Part shown: piece by piece, positions 16,381 to 24,433 of the stretch
How the letters are laid out: each line of letters begins with the position of its first letter
Position numbering within the stretch: position 1 is the first letter of the stretch
Assembly: GCA_013824165.1 (NCBI GenBank)
Contig: PNNH01000025.1
Coordinates: forward strand, 1 to 34,303
Origin: Methylibium sp.
Lineage (GTDB): Bacteria; Pseudomonadota; Gammaproteobacteria; Burkholderiales; Burkholderiaceae_C
DNA: 34,303 bases
Reading direction: 5' to 3'
The notes under the pieces: generated by a model
What the model was told of the DNA's origin: nothing
Seen by the model: the letters and a program-made list of their open reading frames with translations, nothing else
The model's database searches: none
Translations under genes and position numbers: made by a program

Positions 16381-17172
16381 GTGCAAACCCTAGAGATCGC
16401 CATCGACGCCCGCGGCGTGGCCCGCGTGCAGATGAACCGCCCCGAGGTGTTCAACGCCTTCAACGAGACCATGATTGCCGAGCTGGGCGAGGCCTTCGAC
16501 CGGCTTGCCAACGACCCCGCTGTACGCGTGATCGTGCTGTGTGGCGCGGGCAAGGCCTTCAGCGCCGGCGCCGACATCCAGTGGATGAAGCGCGCCTCCG
16601 AAGCCACGCATGAATGGAATCTGGAGGATGCGCGGGGCTTCGCCGCCATGCTGCACCGCATTGCCGTGTGTCCCAAGCCGACCATCGCCCGTGTGCAGGG
16701 CGTGGCGCTGGGCGGCGGCGTCGGCCTGACTGCTGCCTGCGATATCGCCATCGCGTCGGACGATGCCAAGTTCGCCGTCAGCGAGGCGCGCTTCGGCATC
16801 CTGCCGGCGGTGATCGGCCCCTATGTGATCAATGCCGTCGGCCCGCGCCAGGCGCGCCGCCTGGCGCTGACGGCCAGCCGCATCTCCGCCGCCGAGGCGC
16901 TGAGCATGGGCCTGGTGCATGAGGTGGTGACTCTGGATGCGTTGGATGCCGCTGTCGAGCGCTGGATCGCCGAGTTGCTGATGAACGGCCCGCAGGCGCA
17001 GGCCGAGATCAAGAAGCTGTTCGAGCAACTGGAGGTCGGCCCGGTCAGCAGCGGCGTGCGCGAGCTGACCGCGCAGACTATCTCGCGCGTGCGTATGGGC
17101 GATGAGGCGCGCGAAGGCTTTGCGGCCTTTCTGGCCAAGCGCCCCGCCGCTTGGGTGCCCCACAAGGATTGA
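16381..17172 (+). CDS. Enoyl-CoA hydratase, methylglutaconyl-CoA hydratase (LiuC/AtuE)-like
   Basis: A 263-residue crotonase-fold enzyme. The oxyanion-hole elements are AFSAGADIQWMKR (about 59-71) and GVALGGGVGL (about 107-116); Glu135 in FAVSEARFGILPAVIGPYV is the likely catalytic acid. The patterns GADxxWMKR and SExRxGxxPAVIxPYV are those of the LiuC/AtuE group, which hydrates 3-methylglutaconyl-CoA in leucine or acyclic terpene breakdown, rather than of PaaG or the classical FadB hydratase. Substrate assignment is therefore likely but not certain. The start is GTG at 16381, preceded by AGGAG at seven bases. It stands 14 bases before a 3-hydroxyacyl-CoA dehydrogenase gene, so the two form an acyl-CoA degradation unit; the other liu genes are not in the window. 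Confidence 0.87.
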   Translation: MQTLEIAIDARGVARVQMNRPEVFNAFNETMIAELGEAFDRLANDPAVRVIVLCGAGKAFSAGADIQWMKRASEATHEWNLEDARGFAAMLHRIAVCPKPTIARVQGVALGGGVGLTAACDIAIASDDAKFAVSEARFGILPAVIGPYVINAVGPRQARRLALTASRISAAEALSMGLVHEVVTLDALDAAVERWIAELLMNGPQAQAEIKKLFEQLEVGPVSSGVRELTAQTISRVRMGDEAREGFAAFLAKRPAAWVPHKD

Positions 17173-17186
17173 TCGAGACCGAAGAC

Positions 17187-18716
17187 ATGAGCGAGAACGC
17201 AATGAAGCAATGGCGCGTGGCCGGCGAGGCGGCGCAGGCAACGGTGGGTGTGATCGGCGCCGGTGTGATGGGGGCAGGTATTGCCCAGGTGGCCGCGCAG
17301 GCTGGACATGCGGTCAAGCTGTTGGACGTGCGCGAAGGCGCCGCCGCAGCGGCGATCGCCTCGATTGCCAAGGCGCTGGACGGACTGGTGGCCAAGGGCC
17401 GCATGGAAGCCGCCGAGCGCGACGCGGTGCTGGCCCGAATCAGCCCGGCCGCGGCCACGGCTGAGCTGGCGGACGTTGCGCTGGTGATCGAGGTCATCAT
17501 CGAGAAGCTGGAGCCCAAGCAGGCCCTGCTGCGCGAGCTGGATGCGCTGCTGCCGGCGGACGCGATCATCGCCTCCAACACCTCGTCGATCAGCATCACC
17601 GCGCTGGCCAATGGCATGACGAACCCGCAGCGCCTGGTGGGCATGCACTTCTTCAACCCGGTGCCGCTGATGAAGCTGGTGGAGGTGGTGTGGGGTGCCG
17701 AGACCGAGGCCTCGGTGGCCGACGCGATCCACGCGCTGTCCAAGCGCTGGGGCAAGACGCCGGTGCATGCCAAGAGCACGCCGGGCTTCATCGTCAACCG
17801 CATCGCGCGGCCCTATTACGCCGAGACGCTGGCCGTACTGCAGGAGCAGGGCGCTGAGCCCGCCGTGCTGGACCGCGCGCTGCGCGGCGCGGGTTTCCGC
17901 ATGGGCCCATGCGAGCTGATGGACCTGATCGGCCACGACACCAACTACCTGGTGACGCAGTCAGTCTTCGATGCCAATTTCGGCGACAAGCGCTATGTGC
18001 CCTCGCTGGTGCAGAAGGCGCTGGTCGATGGCGGTCGCCTGGGCCGCAAGGTGGGTAAGGGCTTTTATGTCGGCACGCCAACCGCAGCTGCGCCGGTGCC
18101 GGCCTTTGATGGCGAACTGCCGGCCCTCAGCGTTTGCGGGCGCAGTGCACTGGTCGAGCGCCTGGCCGACTGGATGACGCAGAAGGGCCTGAGCATCACC
18201 CGCGGCGAATCAGCCGACTGGAGCGGCCTGCAGATCGGTGACTTGCAGGTGCACCTCACGAGTGGCCGCTGTGCGGCGCAGCTGGCGCATGAGCGCAACC
18301 ACCCGCAGCTGGCGGTGATGGACTGGCCGCTGGCGCCCGATCGCGCCGATGGCCTGGCGGTGGCCTTCGCGCCGCAGGCCGGTGAGGCTGCACGCCAGTT
18401 GCTGGCCCAGCTGTGGCATGCCTTGGGCTGGGAGTTGCTGCTGCTGCGCGATGTGCCAGGTCTTGCCGTGGCACGCACCGTGGCCATGCTGGTCAACGAG
18501 GGTGCCGACGCGGTCTGGCAGGGCGTCTGCGACGAGCAGGGCGCTGATCTGGCGATGAAGCTGGGCGTCAACTACCCGGCCGGCCCCTTCGAGTGGCTGG
18601 ACCTGCTGGGAGCGCCGCGCGTCAGCGAACTGCTGGAAGGCCTGTTCGAGGCCTACCGCAGCGAGCGTTACCGCATCAGCCCCCTGCTGCGCCAGCGCTG
18701 CTGGGCCCCGGCTTGA
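17187..18716 (+). CDS. paaH: 3-hydroxyacyl-CoA dehydrogenase, PaaH/PaaC type
   Basis: A 509-residue NAD-dependent enzyme that oxidises 3-hydroxyacyl-CoA. The Rossmann motif is GVIGAGVMGAGIA at 21-33, the catalytic His lies in GMHFFNPVPLMKLVEVV, and the 3HCDH domain (about 200-300) has TPGFIVNRIARPYYAE. A second C-terminal 3HCDH domain (about 400-500) ends with GVNYPAGPFEWLDLLG. This two-domain layout of about 510 residues is typical of PaaH/PaaC, the 3-hydroxyadipyl-CoA dehydrogenase of phenylacetate breakdown, but no other paa gene is nearby, so it may act on other acyl-CoAs from the hydratase just upstream. The start is the ATG at 17187. Its last 41 bases overlap the convergent lipoprotein gene on the other strand. 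Confidence 0.88.
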   Translation: MSENAMKQWRVAGEAAQATVGVIGAGVMGAGIAQVAAQAGHAVKLLDVREGAAAAAIASIAKALDGLVAKGRMEAAERDAVLARISPAAATAELADVALVIEVIIEKLEPKQALLRELDALLPADAIIASNTSSISITALANGMTNPQRLVGMHFFNPVPLMKLVEVVWGAETEASVADAIHALSKRWGKTPVHAKSTPGFIVNRIARPYYAETLAVLQEQGAEPAVLDRALRGAGFRMGPCELMDLIGHDTNYLVTQSVFDANFGDKRYVPSLVQKALVDGGRLGRKVGKGFYVGTPTAAAPVPAFDGELPALSVCGRSALVERLADWMTQKGLSITRGESADWSGLQIGDLQVHLTSGRCAAQLAHERNHPQLAVMDWPLAPDRADGLAVAFAPQAGEAARQLLAQLWHALGWELLLLRDVPGLAVARTVAMLVNEGADAVWQGVCDEQGADLAMKLGVNYPAGPFEWLDLLGAPRVSELLEGLFEAYRSERYRISPLLRQRCWAPA

Positions 18717-19617
18717 GCTGAGCGGCAGCGGGCGCCGCAGCAGGGCTGCCCAGGCCGAACAGCTCGGCCAGCGCGGCGCGGTACAGCGGCTGGCCCACCG
18801 CATTGGTGTTGTGATGGGTGCCACCGTCCACCAGCACGAAGCGCTTGGGCTCGGGTGCACGCTCGTACAAGGCCTGGCCCAGTGACCAGGGAATGGTGCG
18901 GTCCTCGCGGCCATGCACGATCAGCACCGGCATGCGCACCCGAGCGATGCGCTCCGCCGACTCGAAACGCTGCGTGATCAGCGGCCCCACCGGCAGCCAG
19001 CCCCAGCGGTACTGGCTCACCACCTCGGGAATCGAGGTGAACGTGCCTTCGACGATCAGGCCCGCGGCCTGCTGCTGCACCTCGCTGGCCAGCTGCACCG
19101 CGATGGCCCCGCCCAGCGAGTGGCCGAAGATGTAGCGGGCACGGCCGGGGTGTTGCTGCGCCAGCCAGTCCCAGGCAGCACGCGCGTCCTCGTAGGCCAT
19201 GTCTTCTGAAGGCAGCAGCTTGCCGTGGCCGCTCTGGCCGAAGCCGCGGTAATCGACCCCCAGCACCGAGAAGCCCAGCTCCTGCATGCGCCGCATGCGG
19301 TTGGCGCTGCCGCGTACATCCCAGCGCGCGCCGTGCAGATACAGCAGTACCGGCGCATCCGGCTTTGCGGCCGGCAGCCACAGGCCATGCAGCTGCACGG
19401 CCTCCTTGTTGAGCTTGGATTCGAAGCTGATCCAGACATCGTCCATGCCCTGGGCCGCGGCCAAGCCGCCGGACCAGGTCCGGTCACTGGGCTGGAAGAT
19501 CCACTCGCGCTGCTTTTCGTCCAGAGTGGCGCAGCCGGCCAGCAGGCCGAGCGAGAGTGCCAGCACGAGGGCGAAATGGCGCAGATGCAGGAGACGGGAG
19601 GGCTTGGCAGTCCACAT
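18676..19617 (-). CDS. Alpha/beta hydrolase lipoprotein
   Basis: A 313-residue putative outer-membrane or periplasmic lipoprotein: the N-terminal signal ends in the lipobox LLAGC with Cys29. The body is an alpha/beta hydrolase of the BEM46/ABHD13-like kind: LYLHGARWDVRG (oxyanion region), Ser167 in FGHSLGGA, Asp239 in HGREDRTIP and His268 in GGTHHN form a likely triad. The C-terminus is a 30-residue Ala/Pro/Ser-rich tail. The substrate is unknown; an esterase or lipase role at the envelope is reasonable. The stop lies inside the 3' end of the PaaH gene (tail-to-tail overlap). No clear ribosome site is seen before the ATG at 19615-19617, but the lipobox distance supports this start. Confidence 0.87.
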   Translation of the reverse strand: MWTAKPSRLLHLRHFALVLALSLGLLAGCATLDEKQREWIFQPSDRTWSGGLAAAQGMDDVWISFESKLNKEAVQLHGLWLPAAKPDAPVLLYLHGARWDVRGSANRMRRMQELGFSVLGVDYRGFGQSGHGKLLPSEDMAYEDARAAWDWLAQQHPGRARYIFGHSLGGAIAVQLASEVQQQAAGLIVEGTFTSIPEVVSQYRWGWLPVGPLITQRFESAERIARVRMPVLIVHGREDRTIPWSLGQALYERAPEPKRFVLVDGGTHHNTNAVGQPLYRAALAELFGLGSPAAAPAAAQLKPGPSSAGAAGG

Positions 19618-19680
19618 GCGCCAAGGGTAAACGAGAAGGCGCTGCGCTGCAGCGCCGGGGGCTTGGCATGACCGCCGGCC

Positions 19681-20388
19681 TCAACGCTTTTGCGCCAGCA
19701 TCGCCCAAAGAAAGCTCTCGCCGAAGCGGCCGCTCTCGGCTGGGCGCTGTGGCTTCATCGGCCGCAGCTGCTCGATCTGGAACGCGCCGCCCCAGATGGC
19801 GCGCAGCTGCGCTTCGGTATAGCCCAGGCCGCCGCCCAGGGTGCGGCGTTCGTACACCTCGGTGTCACTCAGGCCGCTGCCGCCTTCCGGGCGGAAGCAC
19901 ACCATGCCGAACCAGCCGCCGGGCTTCAGCGCGGCGGCGACGCGTTGCACATAGCCCGGCCGCCGGTGCGGCGCCAGGTGGTGGAAGCAGCCGGAGTCGT
20001 AGACCAGGTCGTAAGCGCCAGCAGCTATGTCCACCTCAAAGACCGAGGCGTGGCGCAGCTGCACGGCAACGCCGGCTTCGGCCGCGCGCTGCGCGGCCCA
20101 GTCGATGGCGGCTTGCGAGTAGTCCACGCCTTCCACCGCGAAGCCCGACTGCGTCAGCAGCACGGCATTGCGGCCGTTGCCGCAGCCCAGGTCGAGTGCG
20201 CGGCCGGGCGCACGGATCAGGCCTTGCGCGATCCACTCGGCCAGGCACTCATCCGGCTGTGGGCCGAAGAACGGCACAGGCTTGGCGCGGTTGGCGTAGA
20301 AGCCGTCCCACCAGTCGCCCTGGCGGTCCGACAGCAGCGCGTCGAGTGCGGCCAGGTCCTGCGGCTCTTGCATTGCCAAGTCTTGCAT
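19681..20388 (-). CDS. Class I SAM-dependent methyltransferase
   Basis: A 235-residue cytosolic methyltransferase. Motif I is ALDLGCGNGRNAV (about 64-76), followed by VEGVDYS for the acidic ribose-binding residue and AYDLVYDSGCFHHLAP for motif post-I. Motif I and the conserved DSGCFHHL with nearby histidines resemble the thiopurine/TehB-like group that methylates small molecules; the acceptor is unknown. The ATG at 20386-20388 shares one base with the TGA of the flavoprotein gene upstream (TGATG) and has GGAGG eight bases before, so the two are translated together. That suggests a shared role, which I cannot name. Confidence 0.86.
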   Translation of the reverse strand: MQDLAMQEPQDLAALDALLSDRQGDWWDGFYANRAKPVPFFGPQPDECLAEWIAQGLIRAPGRALDLGCGNGRNAVLLTQSGFAVEGVDYSQAAIDWAAQRAAEAGVAVQLRHASVFEVDIAAGAYDLVYDSGCFHHLAPHRRPGYVQRVAAALKPGGWFGMVCFRPEGGSGLSDTEVYERRTLGGGLGYTEAQLRAIWGGAFQIEQLRPMKPQRPAESGRFGESFLWAMLAQKR

Positions 20389-22037
20389 CAGCTGATCCTC
20401 CCCACCGTCCCCTGCGGCGCAAAGCTATGTGCGCTGGCCAGCGGCCAGTAGACGGTGAACACATTGCCGGGCAACTCGCCGCCCAGCAGCGCGCCGGGCT
20501 TGACGAAGGGCAGCATATTGATCAGCAGCTTCACCTCATGCTTGTTGATGCGATGCACGATGTGCGCGGCGCTGATCTCGCCGGGGTGGTGCAGGCCGGC
20601 CGCCTGCACCAGCTCCTGCAGGGCCTTGAGCGTGTTCTGGTGGTAGCGGTAGACGCGCTCAGCCTTGTCGGGCACCACCAGGGCCTGCTGGCGCTTGGGA
20701 TCTTGGGTGGTGACGCCGGTCGGGCAATGGCCGGTATGGCAGGCCTGGGCCTGGATGCAGCCCAGCGCGAACATGAAGCCGCGCGCCGAATTGCACCAGT
20801 CGGCGCCCAAGGCCATCATGCGGGCGATGTCGAAGGCGCTGACCACCTTGCCGGCGCAGCCCAGCCTGACCCGCTCGCGCAGGTTCAGGCCGACCAGGGT
20901 GTTGTGCACCAGCAGCAGGCCTTCCTGCAGCGGCGCGCCCACATGGTCGGTGAACTCCAGCGGCGCGGCGCCGGTGCCGCCCTCGGCGCCGTCCACCACG
21001 ATGAAGTCCGGCGTGATGCCGGTCTCCAGCATGGCCTTGGCGATCGCGAACCATTCCCAGGGATGGCCGATGCAGAGCTTGAAGCCGGTGGGCTTGCCGC
21101 CGCTCAAATTGCGCAGCTTGTCGACAAAGCGCAGCAGCTCGATCGGCGTGCCGAAGGCGCTGTGCGCTGCTGGCGAGACGCAATCCACGCCGATCGGCAC
21201 GCCGCGCGCCTGGGCGATCTCGGCCGTCACCTTGGGGCCGGGCAGCACGCCGCCATGGCCGGGCTTGGCGCCCTGGCTGAGCTTGATCTCGATCAGCTTG
21301 ACCTGCGGATCGCGCGCATTGGCCTCGAAGCGCTCGGCGCTGAAACTGCCGTCATCGTTGCGGCAGCCGAAGTAGCCCGAGCCAATTTCCCAGATCAGGT
21401 CGCCGCCATGCGCGCGGTGGTGCACGCTGATCGAGCCTTCGCCGGTGTCATGCGCGAAGTTGCCTTTGCGCGCGCCCTCGTTAAGCGCCAGGATGGCATT
21501 GGCGCTGAGCGCGCCGAAGCTCATCGCCGAGATGTTGAAGACGCTGGCCTCGTAGGGCTGGGCGCGCCCCTCGCCGATGGTGATGCGGAAATCGTGGCTG
21601 TCCAGCCGGGTCGGCGCCAGCGAGTGGTTGATCCACTCATAGCCAGATGCATTGACGTCGCGCTGCGTGCCGAAGGGCCGCTTGTCCGGGTCGCCCTTGG
21701 CGCGCTGGTAGACCAGCGAGCGCTGCTGACGCGAGAACGGCGCGGCTTCGCTGTCGGCCTCGATGAAGTACTGGCGGATCTCGGGCCGGATGAATTCGAG
21801 CAGAAAGCGCAGATGGCCGATCACCGGGTAGTTGCGCAGCACGGCCCGCTTGGTCTGCCGGCGGTCGTGCCAGCCGAGCAGGGTCAGCGCCAGGAACAGC
21901 AGTGCCAGCAGCAGGTCGCGGGCTTGGCCGTTCATCAGCCAGTCGGTCGAGAAGGCCGCTGCGGCGATGCCGCACAACAGCCACACGGTGAAACGGACAG
22001 GGTAAAGGCGTTCGAACGGGTGCAGCCAGGAAGGCAT
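20388..22037 (-). CDS. FMN-binding glutamate synthase-like protein with N-terminal membrane anchor
   Basis: A 549-residue protein. Residues about 15-56 contain two hydrophobic segments likely to anchor it in the inner membrane. The rest is the FMN/[3Fe-4S] glutamate-synthase domain: NISAMSFGALSANAI, GGDLIWEIGSGYFGCR, KLSQGAKPGHGGVLPG, VVDGAEGGTGAAP, and the cluster ligands CIQAQACHTGHC (Cys427, 433, 438). There is no glutamine amidotransferase domain, so it is not a complete GltB. Stand-alone proteins of this family are common and mostly uncharacterised; an FMN-dependent oxidoreductase role is all that can be said. The start ATG at 22035-22037 has GGAG eight bases upstream; earlier in-frame starts at 22043 and 22058 fit less well. 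It is divergent from sppA and coupled to the methyltransferase gene. Confidence 0.88.
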   Translation of the reverse strand: MPSWLHPFERLYPVRFTVWLLCGIAAAAFSTDWLMNGQARDLLLALLFLALTLLGWHDRRQTKRAVLRNYPVIGHLRFLLEFIRPEIRQYFIEADSEAAPFSRQQRSLVYQRAKGDPDKRPFGTQRDVNASGYEWINHSLAPTRLDSHDFRITIGEGRAQPYEASVFNISAMSFGALSANAILALNEGARKGNFAHDTGEGSISVHHRAHGGDLIWEIGSGYFGCRNDDGSFSAERFEANARDPQVKLIEIKLSQGAKPGHGGVLPGPKVTAEIAQARGVPIGVDCVSPAAHSAFGTPIELLRFVDKLRNLSGGKPTGFKLCIGHPWEWFAIAKAMLETGITPDFIVVDGAEGGTGAAPLEFTDHVGAPLQEGLLLVHNTLVGLNLRERVRLGCAGKVVSAFDIARMMALGADWCNSARGFMFALGCIQAQACHTGHCPTGVTTQDPKRQQALVVPDKAERVYRYHQNTLKALQELVQAAGLHHPGEISAAHIVHRINKHEVKLLINMLPFVKPGALLGGELPGNVFTVYWPLASAHSFAPQGTVGRIS

Positions 22038-22214
22038 GGGCATGACTCCGCGCGCCACGAAGGCGGCGCGCTGGCAGCAGCTTAAGCCGGCACGGTGCGC
22101 TGGCGCGTGCGGCCGGCTCGGTGTTTGCCCTGGGCTTGTCCCTGACCTTCAGCTGGAAGCGGACGGCTGCCTAGAATCGCGTGGTTCCCTTGCTTCAAGG
22201 GCTGGAGATTCCGG

Positions 22215-24080
22215 ATGATCATGACTGTTCTACGCCCGATCGGGCGTGTTCTCGGCAAAGCCTGGTGGTTTCTGGATGCCAGCCGGCGTGCGCTGCTCAA
22301 CCTGCTGCTGTTGGCTGTGCTGATCGCCGTGATCGTGGGCTTTGCGACGCGCGGCCCCAAGGCGCTGGAGGACAAGACAGCGCTGGTGCTGAACCTCGAC
22401 GGCCGCCTGGTCGAGCAGCGCTCGGGTTCGCTGCGCGAGCAGGCGATGGCACAAGCGCGCGGCGAGACGCCGCAGGCACAGACCCAGCTGCGTGATGTGC
22501 TGGCGGCGCTGGACGCTGCTGCGAAGGACCCGCAGATCAGCCATGTGCTGCTGCAGCTGGACCAGTTCGGCGGCGCCGGCATGGCTGGGCTGCACGAGGT
22601 GGCCGCCGCCATCGAGCGCTTCAAGAAGGATTCGGGCGGCAAGAAGGTGCTGGCCTATGGCGATGGGTTCGACCAGCGAGGCTACTTCCTGGCCGCTCGC
22701 GCGGACGAGGTCTATCTGCACCCGATGGGCGGCGTGCTGATCGACGGTTTCGGGCGCTACCGCAACTATTACAAGGACGCGCTGGACCGCCTCGGCATCG
22801 ACGCCAATGTGATCCGGGTCGGCAAGTTCAAGAACTTCGGCGAGCCCTATTTCGCCAACGGCCCCTCGCCGGCGACGCTGGAGTCGGAGGCCTATCTGTA
22901 TGGCGATCTGTGGACGCGCTACACCGCCTCGGTCGAGGCTGCGCGCAAGCTGGAAAAGGGCGCCATAGCGCGTGCCATCGAAGAGCTGCCGCAGCGCATG
23001 CAGGCCGTCAAGGGCGACACCGCCCAGCTGGCGCTGAAGGAGAAGCTGGTCGATGCGTTGAAGACGCGTGACGAGATGCGCTCGCTGCTGATCGAGCGCG
23101 GCGCCAAGGACGAGAAGAGCAAGAGCTTCCGCCAGATCGACCTGGCCGCCTACCTGGCACATGTGAAGCCCAAGTGGGACGACAAGGCCGCGGCCATCGG
23201 CGTGGTGGTGGCCGAAGGCGAGATCGTCGACGGCCAGGCCGGCCCCGGCAAGGTGGGCGGCGACTCCACTGCCAAGCTGATCCGCCAGGCCCGTGAGGAC
23301 GACAAGATCAAGGCCGTGGTGCTGCGCGTCAACTCGCCGGGCGGCAGCGCCTTTGCGTCCGAAATCGTGCGCCGCGAGCTGGAGATCACCCGCGCCGCCG
23401 GCAAACCGGTGGTGGTGTCGATGGGCGATGTGGCGGCCTCGGGCGGCTACTGGATCTCGATGGCGGCCGACCAGGTGCTGGCCGACCCGTCGACCATCAC
23501 CGGCTCGATCGGCGTGTTCGGCATGCTGCCCACCGCCGACAAGTTGCTGGACAAGCTGTCGGTGCACACCGGCGGCTACACCACCACCTGGCTGACCGGC
23601 GGTTTCGACCCGCGCCGGCCGCTGGACGAGCGCCTGCGCGCCACCGTGCAATCGGCCGTGCAGTTCATCTACGACGACTTCACCGGCCGGGCCGCCAAGG
23701 CGCGCAAGAAGACGGTCGAGCAGATCGACGACGTGGCGCAAGGCCGGGTCTGGACCGGCACGCAGGCGCTGGACCGCGGCCTGGTCGACAAGCTCGGCAG
23801 CTTGGGCGACGCGCTGCAGGCCGCGGCCACGCTGGCCAAGATCGAAGGCGAGCCGCGCATTGCCTATGTGGAACGCGAGCCGGGCAAGCTGGACCGCCTG
23901 CTGAAGTCGCTGGATTCAGTGCTGGCACCCACCCTGGTGGAGCTGGTGCGCGCCGCGATGCCGCTGCAACTGCCCGCCGCCATGCAGCAGGCCCAGCAGG
24001 AGCTGGCCTCGCTGGCGGAGCTGAGCGCCGGCCGCAAGCCTTACTCGGCGCTGGTGCATTGCTTGTGCACGGCGCCGTGA
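22215..24080 (+). CDS. sppA: Signal peptide peptidase SppA, long (67K) type
   Basis: A 621-residue inner-membrane serine peptidase that digests cleaved signal peptides. One transmembrane helix lies at about 27-44 (LLNLLLLAVLIAVIVGF). Two tandem ClpP-like domains follow, as in the E. coli enzyme of similar length. The catalytic dyad is Lys206 in RVGKFKNFGEPY (N-terminal half) and Ser409 in GDVAASGGYWIS (C-terminal half); RVNSPGGSAFASE forms the substrate-binding loop. The start ATG at 22215 has GGAG seven bases before it. TAGAAT at 22172-22177 could be the -10 of its promoter. The 3' end overlaps the GTG of an ABM-like gene. Confidence 0.96.
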   Translation: MIMTVLRPIGRVLGKAWWFLDASRRALLNLLLLAVLIAVIVGFATRGPKALEDKTALVLNLDGRLVEQRSGSLREQAMAQARGETPQAQTQLRDVLAALDAAAKDPQISHVLLQLDQFGGAGMAGLHEVAAAIERFKKDSGGKKVLAYGDGFDQRGYFLAARADEVYLHPMGGVLIDGFGRYRNYYKDALDRLGIDANVIRVGKFKNFGEPYFANGPSPATLESEAYLYGDLWTRYTASVEAARKLEKGAIARAIEELPQRMQAVKGDTAQLALKEKLVDALKTRDEMRSLLIERGAKDEKSKSFRQIDLAAYLAHVKPKWDDKAAAIGVVVAEGEIVDGQAGPGKVGGDSTAKLIRQAREDDKIKAVVLRVNSPGGSAFASEIVRRELEITRAAGKPVVVSMGDVAASGGYWISMAADQVLADPSTITGSIGVFGMLPTADKLLDKLSVHTGGYTTTWLTGGFDPRRPLDERLRATVQSAVQFIYDDFTGRAAKARKKTVEQIDDVAQGRVWTGTQALDRGLVDKLGSLGDALQAAATLAKIEGEPRIAYVEREPGKLDRLLKSLDSVLAPTLVELVRAAMPLQLPAAMQQAQQELASLAELSAGRKPYSALVHCLCTAP

Positions 24081-24433
24081 GCGCGGTGAGGCAGGAGCGG
24101 GAGGGGGCGCGCTTCAGCGCCACCTTCACCTTTGCCAAGGGCGACTATGACGCGGAGTTCCATGCCCTGGATGCCGTCATTGCCGAGGTGGCGAAATCCA
24201 TCCCGGGCTATCTCGGCGAGGAGAGCTGGGAGAACAGCGCAGAGGGGCTGACTTCGAATGTGTACTACTGGGACAGCCTGCAGGCCCTGCAGAGCCTGAT
24301 GCAGCATCCGGCCCACCTGCAGGCCAAGCAGCAGCAGGGCCGCTGGCTGCGCGGCTATCAGGTGGTGATCGCCGAGGTGCTGCGTTGCTACGGCGATGGC
24401 GGTATTGCCCATCCCCTGGCCGGTACGACTTAG
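24077..24433 (+). CDS. ABM-domain (antibiotic biosynthesis monooxygenase-like) protein
   Basis: A 118-residue protein with the dimeric ferredoxin-like ABM fold: ATFTFAKGDYDAEFHALDAVIAEVAKSIPGYL, then EESWENSAEGLTSNVYYWDSL and LMQHPAHLQAKQQQ. Family members include small monooxygenases, haem-degrading proteins and many of unknown role; no haem-ligand pattern is certain here. The likely start is GTG at 24077, which overlaps the sppA stop in GTGA and suggests translational coupling; GTG at 24086 is an alternative and neither has a good ribosome site. The TAG stop overlaps the convergent dehalogenase stop (TTAG shared). Confidence 0.78.
   Translation: MSAVRQEREGARFSATFTFAKGDYDAEFHALDAVIAEVAKSIPGYLGEESWENSAEGLTSNVYYWDSLQALQSLMQHPAHLQAKQQQGRWLRGYQVVIAEVLRCYGDGGIAHPLAGTT

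Noticed and set aside
19557-22085. Very long plus-strand open frame opposite the methyltransferase and flavoprotein genes (about 840 codons)
   Set aside because: It lies antisense to genes with clear family motifs, its product is rich in Arg, Ala, Gly and His with no domain, and such shadows are expected in high-GC DNA.
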